Assembly (NCBI RefSeq): GCF_900168205.1
Contig: NZ_FUZE01000024.1
Location: 1-61,688, forward strand
Direction of reading: 5' to 3'
DNA length: 61,688 bases
DNA from: Chryseobacterium balustinum
Lineage (GTDB): Bacteria; Bacteroidota; Bacteroidia; Flavobacteriales; Weeksellaceae
The notes beneath the pieces were generated by a model. It saw nothing but the letters and a program-made list of their open reading frames with translations. It was not told the origin of the DNA and did no database searches. Shown in pieces: positions 1 to 7,286 of the stretch. Both the position numbers and the translations under genes were made by a program. Positions within the stretch are counted from its first letter, which is position 1. Each line of letters opens with the position of its first letter.

Positions 1-13
1 ATTAGAAATAAAA

Positions 14-59
14 TCATACACAGAGTTTATGCTTTAATTAAAAACAATTCTGTGTATGA
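14..59. repeat. inverted repeat with 11-bp perfect arms
   Basis: TCATACACAGA at 14-24 is repeated in inverted form at 49-59, with a 24-base AT-rich loop. It lies downstream of the minus-strand ClbS-like gene and has no clear T-run, so its role (terminator, or 3' end of a gene outside the window) is open. Confidence 0.5.
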
Positions 60-154
60 AAACAACTTGCAAATGTCATAGAAATCGAACTGACGTTTAA
101 TTTACTTAGGCTTTATAAATTTATTTGATTTCTGAAATTTACCGATATCTTTAA

Positions 155-187
155 ATCTGCTTAATTCCCAAAATCTGCGAGAGAATT
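155..187. repeat. dispersed intergenic repeat, copy 1
   Basis: The stretch ATCTGCTTAATT...AATCTGCGAGAGAA closely resembles ATCTGCTGAATT...AATCTGCGTGAGAA at 22041-22073. Two similar noncoding stretches in unrelated places point to a dispersed repeat family. This copy runs into the stop codon of the ClbS-like gene. Confidence 0.45.
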
Positions 188-698
188 ATTTAAAACCTTG
201 TTCTTTCTTCCATTTCCTCAATCTCAATCTCGCATTCGCATAAGGCGAAGAAGTATTAAGCTGAATCATTCTTCCTAAAGTATATTTTTCGTACCAACTG
301 ATTCCGTAAAGCTGATCATTTGATTTTGAATTGATTAGAAGAAGAATTTTTTCTACAGTGGAACTAAGTTTTAATTTCAACTGACTGAAATCTTCATTGT
401 GGTAATCTTGATAGAATTTCTGTGCGAGCTTCCCAAGTTCATTCCATTTGAATCCGGTTTCGGGAAAATCAACCATTTCATTCAATTCTTTTTTTGAATT
501 CCATTTTAAAACCAATTCGCCCCAACCAACCAGATAAGCCAAAAGATTATTTACCGACATTAAATTTCCTTTAGAATGACCTTCCAAAGTTTTTACATCG
601 CTCAAGTCTTTAGGAATTGAGTCTAGTTCTGCCTTCAGTTTTTTATAATTCGATTCAATCGCAATGATTAATTCTTCTTTATTGCATGGAATTGCCAT
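186..698 (-). CDS. ClbS/DfsB-family four-helix-bundle protein
   Basis: This 170-residue cytoplasmic protein resembles the ClbS/DfsB family: an N-terminal helix beginning NKEELIIAIE, the segment NLLAYLVGWGELVLKW around residues 51-66, and a C-terminal motif SSPYANARLRLRKWKK. Family members adopt a DinB-like helical bundle. ClbS itself protects colibactin producers by opening the cyclopropane warhead, but most relatives, as here, sit far from any toxin cluster and their substrates are unknown. The gene is co-directional with the ABC transporter genes upstream (21-base gap) and may be their distal cistron. No signal peptide or membrane segment is visible. Family assignment is fairly sure; biochemical role is not. 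Confidence 0.8.
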   Translation of the reverse strand: MAIPCNKEELIIAIESNYKKLKAELDSIPKDLSDVKTLEGHSKGNLMSVNNLLAYLVGWGELVLKWNSKKELNEMVDFPETGFKWNELGKLAQKFYQDYHNEDFSQLKLKLSSTVEKILLLINSKSNDQLYGISWYEKYTLGRMIQLNTSSPYANARLRLRKWKKEQGFK

Positions 699-718
699 TT
701 ATTGAAAGTTATGAGTAT

Positions 719-1357
719 TTAAACAAATTTAAAATGATTCAGTTTTTCAAATTCAGATTTTTCAAAAATATTGCTGATGAGCCCGTTTTCTAAAGTAACG
801 ATTCGGTCACAAGTATGAAAAAGTGTTTCTATAATATGCGAACTGATAATCACCATTTTATTGCTTTGCTTCAATTCACGGATGATGTCATACAATAAAT
901 GAACGCCTTCAAAATCGACTCCGTTAAACGGTTCGTCTAAAATATTAATAGGTTTATCGAGCATCAACATTCCGATTAAAGCCAGTTTCTTTTTCATTCC
1001 ACTCGAATAATATTGTACAAATTTATCTAACGGAAGTTGAAATTTTTCGGCAAGCTCTATCGTTTTTGGCAGTCTATCTTTTGAGAAATAAGAAAGATAT
1101 TCTCTTCCTGTAATGTAAGGGTAGAAATAATTTTCCGTTTCAAGATAAGAGATATTTTTACGAAGAAGTTTTTGGTTTTGCCACAAAATTTCACCATTGT
1201 ATTTTTGGCTTTGATATAAAGATTCAAACAATGTCGTTTTTCCGGCTCCGTTTTTTCCAAGAATACCTAAAATAATGCCTTCTTCAATTTCGAGATTCAA
1301 ATTCTGAAGAACATTTTTATCTTTAAAACTGACCGATATATTTTTAATTTCCAACAT
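719..1357 (-). CDS. ABC transporter ATP-binding protein
   Basis: A compact 212-residue ATPase. Walker A GKNGAGKT is at 34-41, the signature YSSGMKK at 117-123, Walker B INILDEP at 137-143 and the switch histidine (SSH) at 174. The signature is degenerate (SSGMKKK rather than LSGGQ-R), as in many exporter ATPases of the CcmA class. It overlaps by 14 bases the 3' end of the upstream membrane-protein gene, so the two are translationally coupled and probably form one transporter. The substrate cannot be inferred; bacteriocin or lipid export are typical for such two-gene systems. The ATPase call is secure. Confidence 0.92.
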   Translation of the reverse strand: MLEIKNISVSFKDKNVLQNLNLEIEEGIILGILGKNGAGKTTLFESLYQSQKYNGEILWQNQKLLRKNISYLETENYFYPYITGREYLSYFSKDRLPKTIELAEKFQLPLDKFVQYYSSGMKKKLALIGMLMLDKPINILDEPFNGVDFEGVHLLYDIIRELKQSNKMVIISSHIIETLFHTCDRIVTLENGLISNIFEKSEFEKLNHFKFV

Positions 1358-2255
1358 ATTTGCTGATGTTTTGTTGTGCTTCTTTTATATTTAAGCGGAT
1401 CATAATGAATGCAGGAATAATCAACATACTGTACACAAAATATTCTATAAACACTGCAATACTGAAATAATTGGCTTTTTCGTGATGATGATAAAGCTTG
1501 TATTTTCTGGTGAGAATTAATAAAAAATAACAATTCATAAAGAAAATATAGTACAGAAGATATAAGCTTTCATTAAAGTTTAAAACTAAATAACCAATAT
1601 AAGTTGGCAAAAGAAGCGCATTAAAAAAGACAACATTCTTATGAATTTTTTCTTTCAAACTAATCTTCTTAAAATAAACCTCAAGCATTTCTTTGTTCTC
1701 ATTATTTTCGTAGACATGGGAGAGATAATCTAAAAGAAAAACTCCGCATAAGATTAAACTCGCTTGGTTATAAGCAGAAAGTAGGAGAATGAGGTAGGTA
1801 AGAATAAACATCCATGTATTTTTGCGCATGTAGCTTTTCCATTCAAAAAGATTATTGGAAATGAAATTCCATTGCAGAGTAGGGAACGGTTTAGATTTAG
1901 GCTGTAAAAAGCAAAATGAAATGATTGCCGCAAACGCCAGTAAACCAAATTTTTCAATCTTATAATTGATATTTGCCATCAGAAAAAGCGCGTAAATAAA
2001 CGCAGATTCCAGGAAAATAATGAGTCTCCAGTTGCCAATAAATGTTTTTTTAAGAAACGGAATATCTTTCCTGTTGATATGAAAGATCAATACGATTGAA
2101 AAATAGAGGAGCGGATAAAAAAAAGTTTGCGGAAACTTGACAATCATCAATGCTCCAAAAACCAAAAAAATAGGTAAACTGACTTTGGGATTAAAATTAA
2201 AAATCCTAAAACTCTGATTAAATCTAAAGTGAAAATGCTGATAAATTTTATGCAA
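1344..2255 (-). CDS. polytopic membrane protein, likely ABC permease partner
   Basis: This 303-residue protein has many hydrophobic segments (for example residues 27-60, 80-115, 145-175, 205-245 and 265-290) separated by short basic loops. I see no conserved enzymatic motif. It is co-transcribed with, and overlaps, the downstream ATPase gene, so the simplest reading is that it is the membrane component of that ABC system. The N-terminus is basic and aromatic (residues 1-25) with no cleavable signal. No close family is recognised, so the permease role rests on context and topology. Confidence 0.7.
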   Translation of the reverse strand: MHKIYQHFHFRFNQSFRIFNFNPKVSLPIFLVFGALMIVKFPQTFFYPLLYFSIVLIFHINRKDIPFLKKTFIGNWRLIIFLESAFIYALFLMANINYKIEKFGLLAFAAIISFCFLQPKSKPFPTLQWNFISNNLFEWKSYMRKNTWMFILTYLILLLSAYNQASLILCGVFLLDYLSHVYENNENKEMLEVYFKKISLKEKIHKNVVFFNALLLPTYIGYLVLNFNESLYLLYYIFFMNCYFLLILTRKYKLYHHHEKANYFSIAVFIEYFVYSMLIIPAFIMIRLNIKEAQQNISKYVGN

Positions 2256-2382
2256 TGAAATTATTTTAACATTAAAACAATCTGAATAATTTAAAATTAG
2301 CGAATTAAACCATTTTATAAGCTTTCAAAGATATAAAAATCGATTTTAAATATCACCCAATAAGGAAAATTTAAGTTTTAAA

Positions 2383-2413
2383 ACAAAAAAAGAGAAACCC
2401 GAAAGTTTCTCTT
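2383..2413 (-). terminator. intrinsic terminator after the YwqG gene
   Basis: The inverted repeat AAGAGAAAC / GTTTCTCTT (2390-2398 and 2405-2413) has a 6-base loop. It is followed, on the minus strand, by an uninterrupted T-run (forward A-run at 2384-2390). It lies about 16 bases past the stop codon of the YwqG-like gene. Confidence 0.75.
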
Positions 2414-2428
2414 AAAATTTATTTTTTC

Positions 2429-3181
2429 TTAGCAACAGTCCCAATTAAACCAAGCTTTTTCAAATCGTTTGTTTTTCAAATCTTCTGGGTTAATAAAGAA
2501 ATTGGCAACACCAGAATCTCCAAACATAATTTCATCATCGGTATCAATTTGCAATAAAAGTAAATCTTGTTTCAGATTTTGGTCGTAATCTCTTACATCT
2601 GCTTGGGTAAAATAGGCATAACCTCCTATTTTATGACCTGTTCCATCAATGATTCCATTTACTTCTTCTTTTTCATTATCGGTAAGGGTTTCTTGAAAAT
2701 TCCAAAAATCTTGATTATTAAAATTCATGTCAAATCGAAAATCTGCAGAACTTCCATATTCAATTTCTTTACTAAAATCAAGCTTATGTTCACGATAAAT
2801 AGGCGATTCTTCATAGGCTTCTTCTGTTAAAAAAGAAAAATCTGTTTTAAATTCTTCACTGATAGTATCATGAAAAACAACTTTGTAATCATCCATATCA
2901 AACCATTCTGGAGATACGAAAAACTGAAGTATTCCTTGATTGGGATAACCATCAAGAACCGGAAAATCAGCAAAATTGATTTGCGCCCAAAGAACCATCG
3001 GTTTATTTTCTTTGTCTTTAGGGTATTCCATATCTTTTGGGAGATAAGGTTTCCCTAAAAATTTACTTTCAAAAACTTGAAGAGATTCTTCGTTTTCAAG
3101 AGGGGTAGCAGAAATTTTTATCGTTTCAAGTTTATATTTTTCAAGTTGAGTTTTAAACTCATTAAGAAACTCTGGTATCAT
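2429..3181 (-). CDS. YwqG / DUF1963 family protein
   Basis: I place the start at the ATG at 3181 (MIPEFLNEF..., about 250 residues). A longer reading would begin inside the upstream gene with an atypical sequence. The segment SKFLGKPYLPKDMEYP...PMVLWAQINFADFP (about residues 38-75) and the later ILQFFVSPEW and GGYAYFTQADVR blocks are typical of the YwqG/DUF1963 fold. That fold is a cytoplasmic beta-rich protein of unknown activity, common in Bacillota and Bacteroidota and often found near polymorphic-toxin immunity genes. It forms a two-gene unit with the DUF2314-ankyrin gene (23-base gap) and ends in a terminator. Family call sure, function unknown. Confidence 0.85.
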   Translation of the reverse strand: MIPEFLNEFKTQLEKYKLETIKISATPLENEESLQVFESKFLGKPYLPKDMEYPKDKENKPMVLWAQINFADFPVLDGYPNQGILQFFVSPEWFDMDDYKVVFHDTISEEFKTDFSFLTEEAYEESPIYREHKLDFSKEIEYGSSADFRFDMNFNNQDFWNFQETLTDNEKEEVNGIIDGTGHKIGGYAYFTQADVRDYDQNLKQDLLLLQIDTDDEIMFGDSGVANFFINPEDLKNKRFEKAWFNWDCC

Positions 3182-3204
3182 TTTGTTATTGGTTTGAGAA
3201 GTTA

Positions 3205-4023
3205 TTAGTTTTGTTCGAAAGCAGGAATTAGATGCTCCCAATTGAGCTGCTTAGCATAATCTAAAGCAGATTTTCCTTTATTTGTTTTTAAACTTTTATC
3301 AGCTCCTGCCTCGAGCAGAACTTCTACAGAACTTAAATTTCCTGCAATTGTTTCTCGGTGAAGAATTGTAAATCCGTTTTCATCAATATTGGTTAATTCG
3401 TTTGGATATTCTTCCAAAAATTTCACAAAATCTTGTTTCATATTTTTGCTCATCGGATGTTCGATAAGGTTTTCAGGCTTTTCTTTTTGTTCGTTAACGA
3501 CTTCAATCTCATTAAAATCTCCAAAATCGAGTTGCCACGCTTCATCATGATCTCTTCTTTCAGACTCAGACATATCTCTACGCATTTTCTGAATGGTAAA
3601 TCCGCCATAAGCTTTGGGAATACTCTCTGAAGATGAAGAAAATAATTTTGAAAAACCTTTTGCTTTTTTTTGAGTTGGAGTGATGGCAAAAAGCCAATCG
3701 CTGATTTCGTTTAAAGGAATTTCGAAATAATCTCCGGGTTGTATGGTGGTCAAATCATTGGGTTCGTTGATGAGATATCCACTAACCGTATCGCCATCAA
3801 AATTGATGTCATTGATCCACATATGTTCTACGATTTTTTTTCCATCGGGATCTATTTCTGAAAATGAAGCTTTTACACAGGCAAGATTCAATCCTGGGAT
3901 GATTCTTCTGTATTCCCAAGACTGCTCTCTCCAGAAATATTTAAAGGTTTCCTGCGCTTTTTTATACGCTTCAATCATTTTTGGGTCTCTTCCGTCCGTA
4001 AAAATAAACGAGTTATTTTCCAT
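3205..4023 (-). CDS. DUF2314 domain protein with C-terminal ankyrin repeats
   Basis: A 272-residue cytoplasmic protein in two parts. Residues about 10-120 match DUF2314 (AYKKAQETFKYFWRE, CVKASFSE, EHMWINDINFDGDTVSGYLINEP, GDYFEIPLNEISDWLF). Residues about 205-272 contain ankyrin repeats (NGFTILHRETIAGNLSSVEVLLEAGADKSLKTNKGKSALDYAKQ). A charged linker joins them. Such fusions often occur among immunity-like or stress-associated accessory genes. It is the promoter-proximal gene of the pair with the YwqG-like gene. The domain calls are good; a role as immunity protein is only inference from the company these families keep. Confidence 0.87.
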   Translation of the reverse strand: MENNSFIFTDGRDPKMIEAYKKAQETFKYFWREQSWEYRRIIPGLNLACVKASFSEIDPDGKKIVEHMWINDINFDGDTVSGYLINEPNDLTTIQPGDYFEIPLNEISDWLFAITPTQKKAKGFSKLFSSSSESIPKAYGGFTIQKMRRDMSESERRDHDEAWQLDFGDFNEIEVVNEQKEKPENLIEHPMSKNMKQDFVKFLEEYPNELTNIDENGFTILHRETIAGNLSSVEVLLEAGADKSLKTNKGKSALDYAKQLNWEHLIPAFEQN

Positions 4024-4187
4024 TGTATTATAAAAATTTTGTGATTTTATTTTTAATTAATATCATAGCGTATTCTACTGAAAAGCTTTATGAATAAATA
4101 CGTAATGATATATTTGGTATAACTAAAATACGGAAAATATTTAAACAGAAGTTTAATTTGAATTATGTTTTAATAAAAATTTAATAA
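4024..4187. other. AT-rich spacer upstream of the DUF2314 gene
   Basis: This spacer holds the presumed promoter of the minus-strand DUF2314/YwqG pair. I could not pick out a convincing TAnnTTTG element or any structure. Confidence 0.4.
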
Positions 4188-4494
4188 CTATAAATTTTCC
4201 AGATCTTTCAGCAGATTTTCAGAATTATAATGATATCCTTCGGAAAAGGTGTGTTTGGTAAACTAAATGCTCAGAATATAGAGGCGGCAAGCCTACAAAT
4301 TTCCTTCTTTTATCAAGATTTTTTATGTCATCATAAGTTTGATTCATACTTAGTCTGCCAATTCCACCAAGCTCGTAAATGGCAGGAGCCTGTAAATTAC
4401 TTTTTGAGGCATTGAATTCTTCAACATCAACAAAAAGATTTTTATTAATGTTATCTTTTTTAATTTCGTCTTCTAAATAAGGCTTAAAAAAATC
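4188..4494 (-). pseudogene. decayed 3' fragment of an unrecognised protein gene
   Basis: On the minus strand an open frame follows directly after a TGA (4495-4497), with no start codon. It encodes about 80 protein-like residues (DFFKPYLEDEIKKDN..., then ELGGIGRLSMNQTYDDIKNL). This frame ends at a stop at about 4230-4232, while another frame then reads TKHTFSEGYHYNSENLLKDLENL and stops at 4188-4190. The composition is natural and unlike the noncoding DNA around it. I read it as a gene that has lost its 5' end and picked up a frameshift. I do not recognise the family. It lies between two accessory genes, consistent with turnover in this region. Confidence 0.5.
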
Positions 4495-4506
4495 TCAAAC
4501 AAAATT

Positions 4507-4935
4507 TTAAACATCCTTTATAAAATCCTCATACTCATAATAAAACCTTTCAAAGCCATCCATTTTTTCGACAAAAAACTCAAAAGCTTCCCGCCATGTA
4601 TTTTTATTGAACACAGAAACTCCTTCTTTTTCTACCCAAATTCTGCTGATAACTTTTCCGTTTTCTAAAGTATAAAATTCTTCTTTGTGAAAATCACCAA
4701 TAAAATCTTTTAGGATGTCTTCAAGCGACCAGATTTTATTGTAATAAGCATCTCTGAAAACTTCATCTTTCATTTCAATATCTAAAGAAACTTCTGCTTT
4801 TTTCTTGTCGGCATAAAATTTAAATGAAAAATCCTTGATCTTAGTATTATATAAAAGCCATTTTCTCGGAAATGATTTTCCGAAAGCCGTCCAAAATTCT
4901 TTTTTTAATTGCTGTGCTTCTTCTTTACTGAACAT
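4507..4935 (-). CDS. DUF4268 domain protein
   Basis: A 142-residue cytoplasmic protein matching DUF4268 in length and pattern: an N-terminal helix FSKEEAQQLKKEFWTAFG, a beta block DFSFKFYADKKKAEVSLDIE, then YYNKIWSLEDILKDFIGDF and a C-terminal helical FFVEKMDGFERFYYEYEDFI. DUF4268 also occurs as a C-terminal module of some restriction-associated or DNA-related proteins, but the stand-alone form common in flavobacteria has no assigned function. It is monocistronic; its upstream side is a period-7 repeat array shared with the divergent Rrf2 gene. Family call confident, function unknown. Confidence 0.85.
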   Translation of the reverse strand: MFSKEEAQQLKKEFWTAFGKSFPRKWLLYNTKIKDFSFKFYADKKKAEVSLDIEMKDEVFRDAYYNKIWSLEDILKDFIGDFHKEEFYTLENGKVISRIWVEKEGVSVFNKNTWREAFEFFVEKMDGFERFYYEYEDFIKDV

Positions 4936-4948
4936 GAGACAAATTTAG

Positions 4949-5053
4949 GTAAAAAGTGAAAAGAGCCAAGTAAAAAGTAGAAAGAAACAAATGAAAAAAA
5001 ATGTTTTTTGAGTCACCATTTTTACTTTTAGCTTTTGCCTTGGCTCTTCAATA
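4949..5053. repeat. period-7 array with inverted arms (site A)
   Basis: Seven consecutive heptamers run from 4949 to 4997 (for example GTAAAAA, GTGAAAA, GAGCCAA). A second set runs from 5019 to 5053 in reverse-complement sense (TTTTTAC, TTTTAGC, TTGGCTC), so the whole forms an imperfect palindrome. It fills the divergent spacer between the DUF4268 and Rrf2 genes and supplies the -33 TTG of the Rrf2 promoter. Confidence 0.75.
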
Positions 5054-5071
5054 TTTTTTTTCCTATTTTTG
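5040..5071 (+). promoter_or_regulatory. Bacteroidota-type promoter of the Rrf2 gene
   Basis: TTG at 5040-5042 and TATTTTTG at 5064-5071 are separated by 21 bases, matching the flavobacterial -33/-7 pattern (TTG and TAnnTTTG). The ATG follows only five bases after the -7 element, so the transcript would start at or within a base or two of the start codon. Confidence 0.6.
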
Positions 5072-5076
5072 CTGTA

Positions 5077-5484
5077 ATGCTGTCAAAAAAATCTCAATAT
5101 GCTTTTAAGGCACTTTCATATCTTGTAGAAAAGAGAAATGAAGGCCCCGTTCTTATTTCTGAAATTGCAGAAAACAAGAAAATTCCGCTGAAATTTCTTG
5201 AAAATATTCTGCTAGAGCTTAAAAAAGCAGACATCCTCGACAGTAAAAAAGGAAAAGGTGGTGGCTATTTTTTTAAAGAAAATCCCCAAAATGTAACACT
5301 GGCAAAAATCATTCGTCTGGTGAATGGTCCTATTGCTATGCTTCCTTGTGTAAGTCTTAATTTTTACGAAAAATGTGCAGATTGTAACGAAGATCACTGC
5401 AGTTTACACGATGTTTTAATTGAAGTGAGAGATGCTTCACTTAAAATTTTAGAAGAAAAAACACTTTTTGATTTAATAGATTAA
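5077..5484 (+). CDS. Rrf2-family transcriptional regulator
   Basis: I choose the ATG at 5077 (MLSKKSQYAFKALSYL..., 135 residues); the longer frame from 5035 runs back through the promoter. The winged helix-turn-helix occupies roughly residues 1-65, with the recognition region IPLKFLENILLELKKADIL and the wing KGKGGGYFF. Cysteines at 91, 100, 103 and 108 resemble the sensor cluster of IscR-type Rrf2 proteins and could hold an iron-sulfur cluster or act in redox sensing. It sits 86 bases upstream of cysH on the same strand, so control of sulfate assimilation is the likely job. Ligand and target are inferred. Confidence 0.9.
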   Translation: MLSKKSQYAFKALSYLVEKRNEGPVLISEIAENKKIPLKFLENILLELKKADILDSKKGKGGGYFFKENPQNVTLAKIIRLVNGPIAMLPCVSLNFYEKCADCNEDHCSLHDVLIEVRDASLKILEEKTLFDLID

Positions 5485-5510
5485 TTAAATCATAATTTCG
5501 ATTTTATAAG

Positions 5511-5528
5511 TCTACTTATTTGGTAGGA
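5511..5528. promoter_or_regulatory. candidate operator upstream of cysH
   Basis: TCTAC and GTAGGA form a dyad around a 7-base spacer, directly upstream of a TATTTTTG -7 element (5532-5539) and 43 bases before the cysH start. Position and symmetry suit a binding site for the neighbouring Rrf2 regulator, but only one copy is visible. Confidence 0.35.
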
Positions 5529-5570
5529 TAATATTTTTGTTGGATATTTGCTGGTATCAAACAGAAAATT

Positions 5571-6263
5571 ATGTTTTCAAAAGAGGATATAGATACTTTG
5601 CAGCAGCTTACTTTGGAGGACGGATTACAATTTGTTTCCTCTAAATTCTCAGAAGGAATTGTTTTCTCAACCTCGCTTGGTCAGGAAGATCAGGTTATTA
5701 CAGATGCTATTTTCAAAAATAATTTACCGATAAAAGTTTTCACCTTAGATACAGGAAGACTTTTCTATGAGCATTACGATTTGCTTTCAAAAAATAATTC
5801 GCGTTATCAAAAGAAAACTGAAGTTTATTTCCCCGAATCTTCCGACGTTGAAAAATATTTGATGGAAAAAGGTGTTAACGGCTTTTATCATTCCGTTGAG
5901 AACAGGAAAGAATGTTGTTTTATAAGAAAGGTAAAACCATTGAACCGGGCTTTGGAAAACGCTAAAGTGTGGATTACAGGTTTACGCTCTGAACAATCTG
6001 AAAACCGGGAAAATATACCTATTCTGGAATGGGATGAAGACCGGAAATTATACAAATACAATCCATTGATTAACTGGACTTATCAGGATGTTTTACAATA
6101 CTTAGAGCAACATAAAGTTCAGGAATTGTCTTTACATAAAAAAGGTTTCATCAGTGTAGGTTGTCAACCTTGCACAAGAGCCATCGAAGAAGGCGAAAAC
6201 CCAAGAGCCGGAAGATGGTGGTGGGAAACTTCACAAAAAGAATGCGGTCTGCATTCACATTAA
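5571..6263 (+). CDS. cysH: assimilatory (phospho)adenylyl-sulfate reductase
   Basis: A 230-residue enzyme of the PP-loop fold that reduces activated sulfate to sulfite with thioredoxin. FSTSLGQEDQ (32-41) is the nucleotide-binding loop, and TGLRSEQSENR (136-146) is the family's arginine motif. The paired cysteines 115-116 plus 198 and 201 (CC and CxxC) are the ligands of a [4Fe-4S] cluster, and Cys225 in KECGLH is the catalytic residue. The cluster ligands mark the type that can use APS directly, which fits the absence of an APS kinase gene here. First enzyme gene of the operon cysH-cysD-cysN-TSUP. Confidence 0.95.
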   Translation: MFSKEDIDTLQQLTLEDGLQFVSSKFSEGIVFSTSLGQEDQVITDAIFKNNLPIKVFTLDTGRLFYEHYDLLSKNNSRYQKKTEVYFPESSDVEKYLMEKGVNGFYHSVENRKECCFIRKVKPLNRALENAKVWITGLRSEQSENRENIPILEWDEDRKLYKYNPLINWTYQDVLQYLEQHKVQELSLHKKGFISVGCQPCTRAIEEGENPRAGRWWWETSQKECGLHSH

Positions 6264-6288
6264 TTTTAATTTAATCTTTCAAATAATA

Positions 6289-7197
6289 ATGAGTGACTAC
6301 AAACTAAATTATCTCGAACAACTGGAAGCCGAAAGCATTTATATCATGCGCGAAATTGCAGCTCAGTTCGAGAAACCTGCATTGCTTTTCAGCGGTGGAA
6401 AAGATTCTATTACATTGGTTCATCTGGCGAAAAAGGCTTTTGCTCCGATGAAAATTCCTTTTCCTTTTGTACATATCGATACGGGGCACAATTTTCCTGA
6501 AGCATTGCAGTTCAGAGATTATTTTGCCGAAAGTCTTGGTGCAGAACTGATCGTAAGAAAAGTAGAAGATACCATTAAAGCTAAAAATTTAACCGAACCA
6601 AAAGGGAAATTTGCTTCCAGAAATTGGTTACAGACGCATACTTTATTAGATACCATTGAAGAATTTGAGTTTGATGCCTGTATTGGCGGAGCAAGAAGAG
6701 ATGAAGAAAAAGCCAGAGCAAAAGAAAGGTTTTTTTCTGTTCGTGACGAATTCGGGCAATGGGATCCGAAACTTCAACGCCCGGAATTATGGAATATCTA
6801 TAACGGAAGAATCAACAAAGGCGAAAATGTAAGAGTTTTCCCGATTTCAAACTGGACAGAACTCGATGTTTGGAATTATATCAAAAAAGAAAATATTCAG
6901 CTGCCTTCGATTTATTTTGCGCACGATCGTGATGTGATTGAGTATGACGGACAATTAATTGCGGTATCAGACTTCATTCAGATTGATGAGAATGATCAGA
7001 TTCAAAATAAAAAAGTGCGCTACAGAACGGTAGGAGATATGACTTGTACTGCTGCAGTTGAAAGCGCTGCCGAAACTTTGGATCAGGTTGTGAATGAAAT
7101 TACTGCTTCCCGAATTTCAGAACGTGGTGAAACCCGAATTGACGACAAAGTAACGGAAGCCGCAATGGAAGACAGAAAAAAAGGAGGTTATTTTTAA
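6289..7197 (+). CDS. cysD: sulfate adenylyltransferase subunit 2
   Basis: A 302-residue small subunit of ATP sulfurylase, which makes adenylyl sulfate (APS) from ATP and sulfate together with CysN. The PP-loop SGGKDS is at residues 35-40. Other family blocks are FPFVHIDTGHNFPE, GGARRDEEKARAKER and GRINKGENVRVFPISNWTELDVW. Length is the family's usual one. It follows cysH by 25 bases and precedes cysN by 89 bases; the longer gap before cysN carries an RNA hairpin and a period-7 array. Cytoplasmic. Identity is secure. Confidence 0.97.
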   Translation: MSDYKLNYLEQLEAESIYIMREIAAQFEKPALLFSGGKDSITLVHLAKKAFAPMKIPFPFVHIDTGHNFPEALQFRDYFAESLGAELIVRKVEDTIKAKNLTEPKGKFASRNWLQTHTLLDTIEEFEFDACIGGARRDEEKARAKERFFSVRDEFGQWDPKLQRPELWNIYNGRINKGENVRVFPISNWTELDVWNYIKKENIQLPSIYFAHDRDVIEYDGQLIAVSDFIQIDENDQIQNKKVRYRTVGDMTCTAAVESAAETLDQVVNEITASRISERGETRIDDKVTEAAMEDRKKGGYF

Positions 7198-7202
7198 TAT
7201 AA

Positions 7203-7281
7203 ATGATAAACGATAGTTGATAAATGATTTTTAAGCGAAAGCTCAGATGATTTATCATTGATCAATTATCATTAATAAATA
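7203..7281. repeat. period-7 array with internal hairpin (site B)
   Basis: Heptamers such as ATGATAA, ACGATAG, TTGATAA (7203-7223) and ATGATTT, ATCATTG, ATCAATT, ATCATTA (7247-7274) run through the cysD-cysN gap. The two sets are inverted copies, so the mRNA can fold into a long stem (arms about 7217-7228 and 7247-7257) capped by a small AGC-GAAA-GCT tetraloop hairpin near 7233-7243. Confidence 0.7.
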
Positions 7282-7286
7282 AACTT

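Noticed and set aside
3182..3241. Longer start for the YwqG-like protein
   Set aside because: The added residues lie inside the upstream gene and do not resemble the family; the ATG at 3181 fits better.
4230..4415. A 61-codon plus-strand frame
   Set aside because: It is antisense to the decayed gene at 4188-4494, which has the more natural protein sequence.
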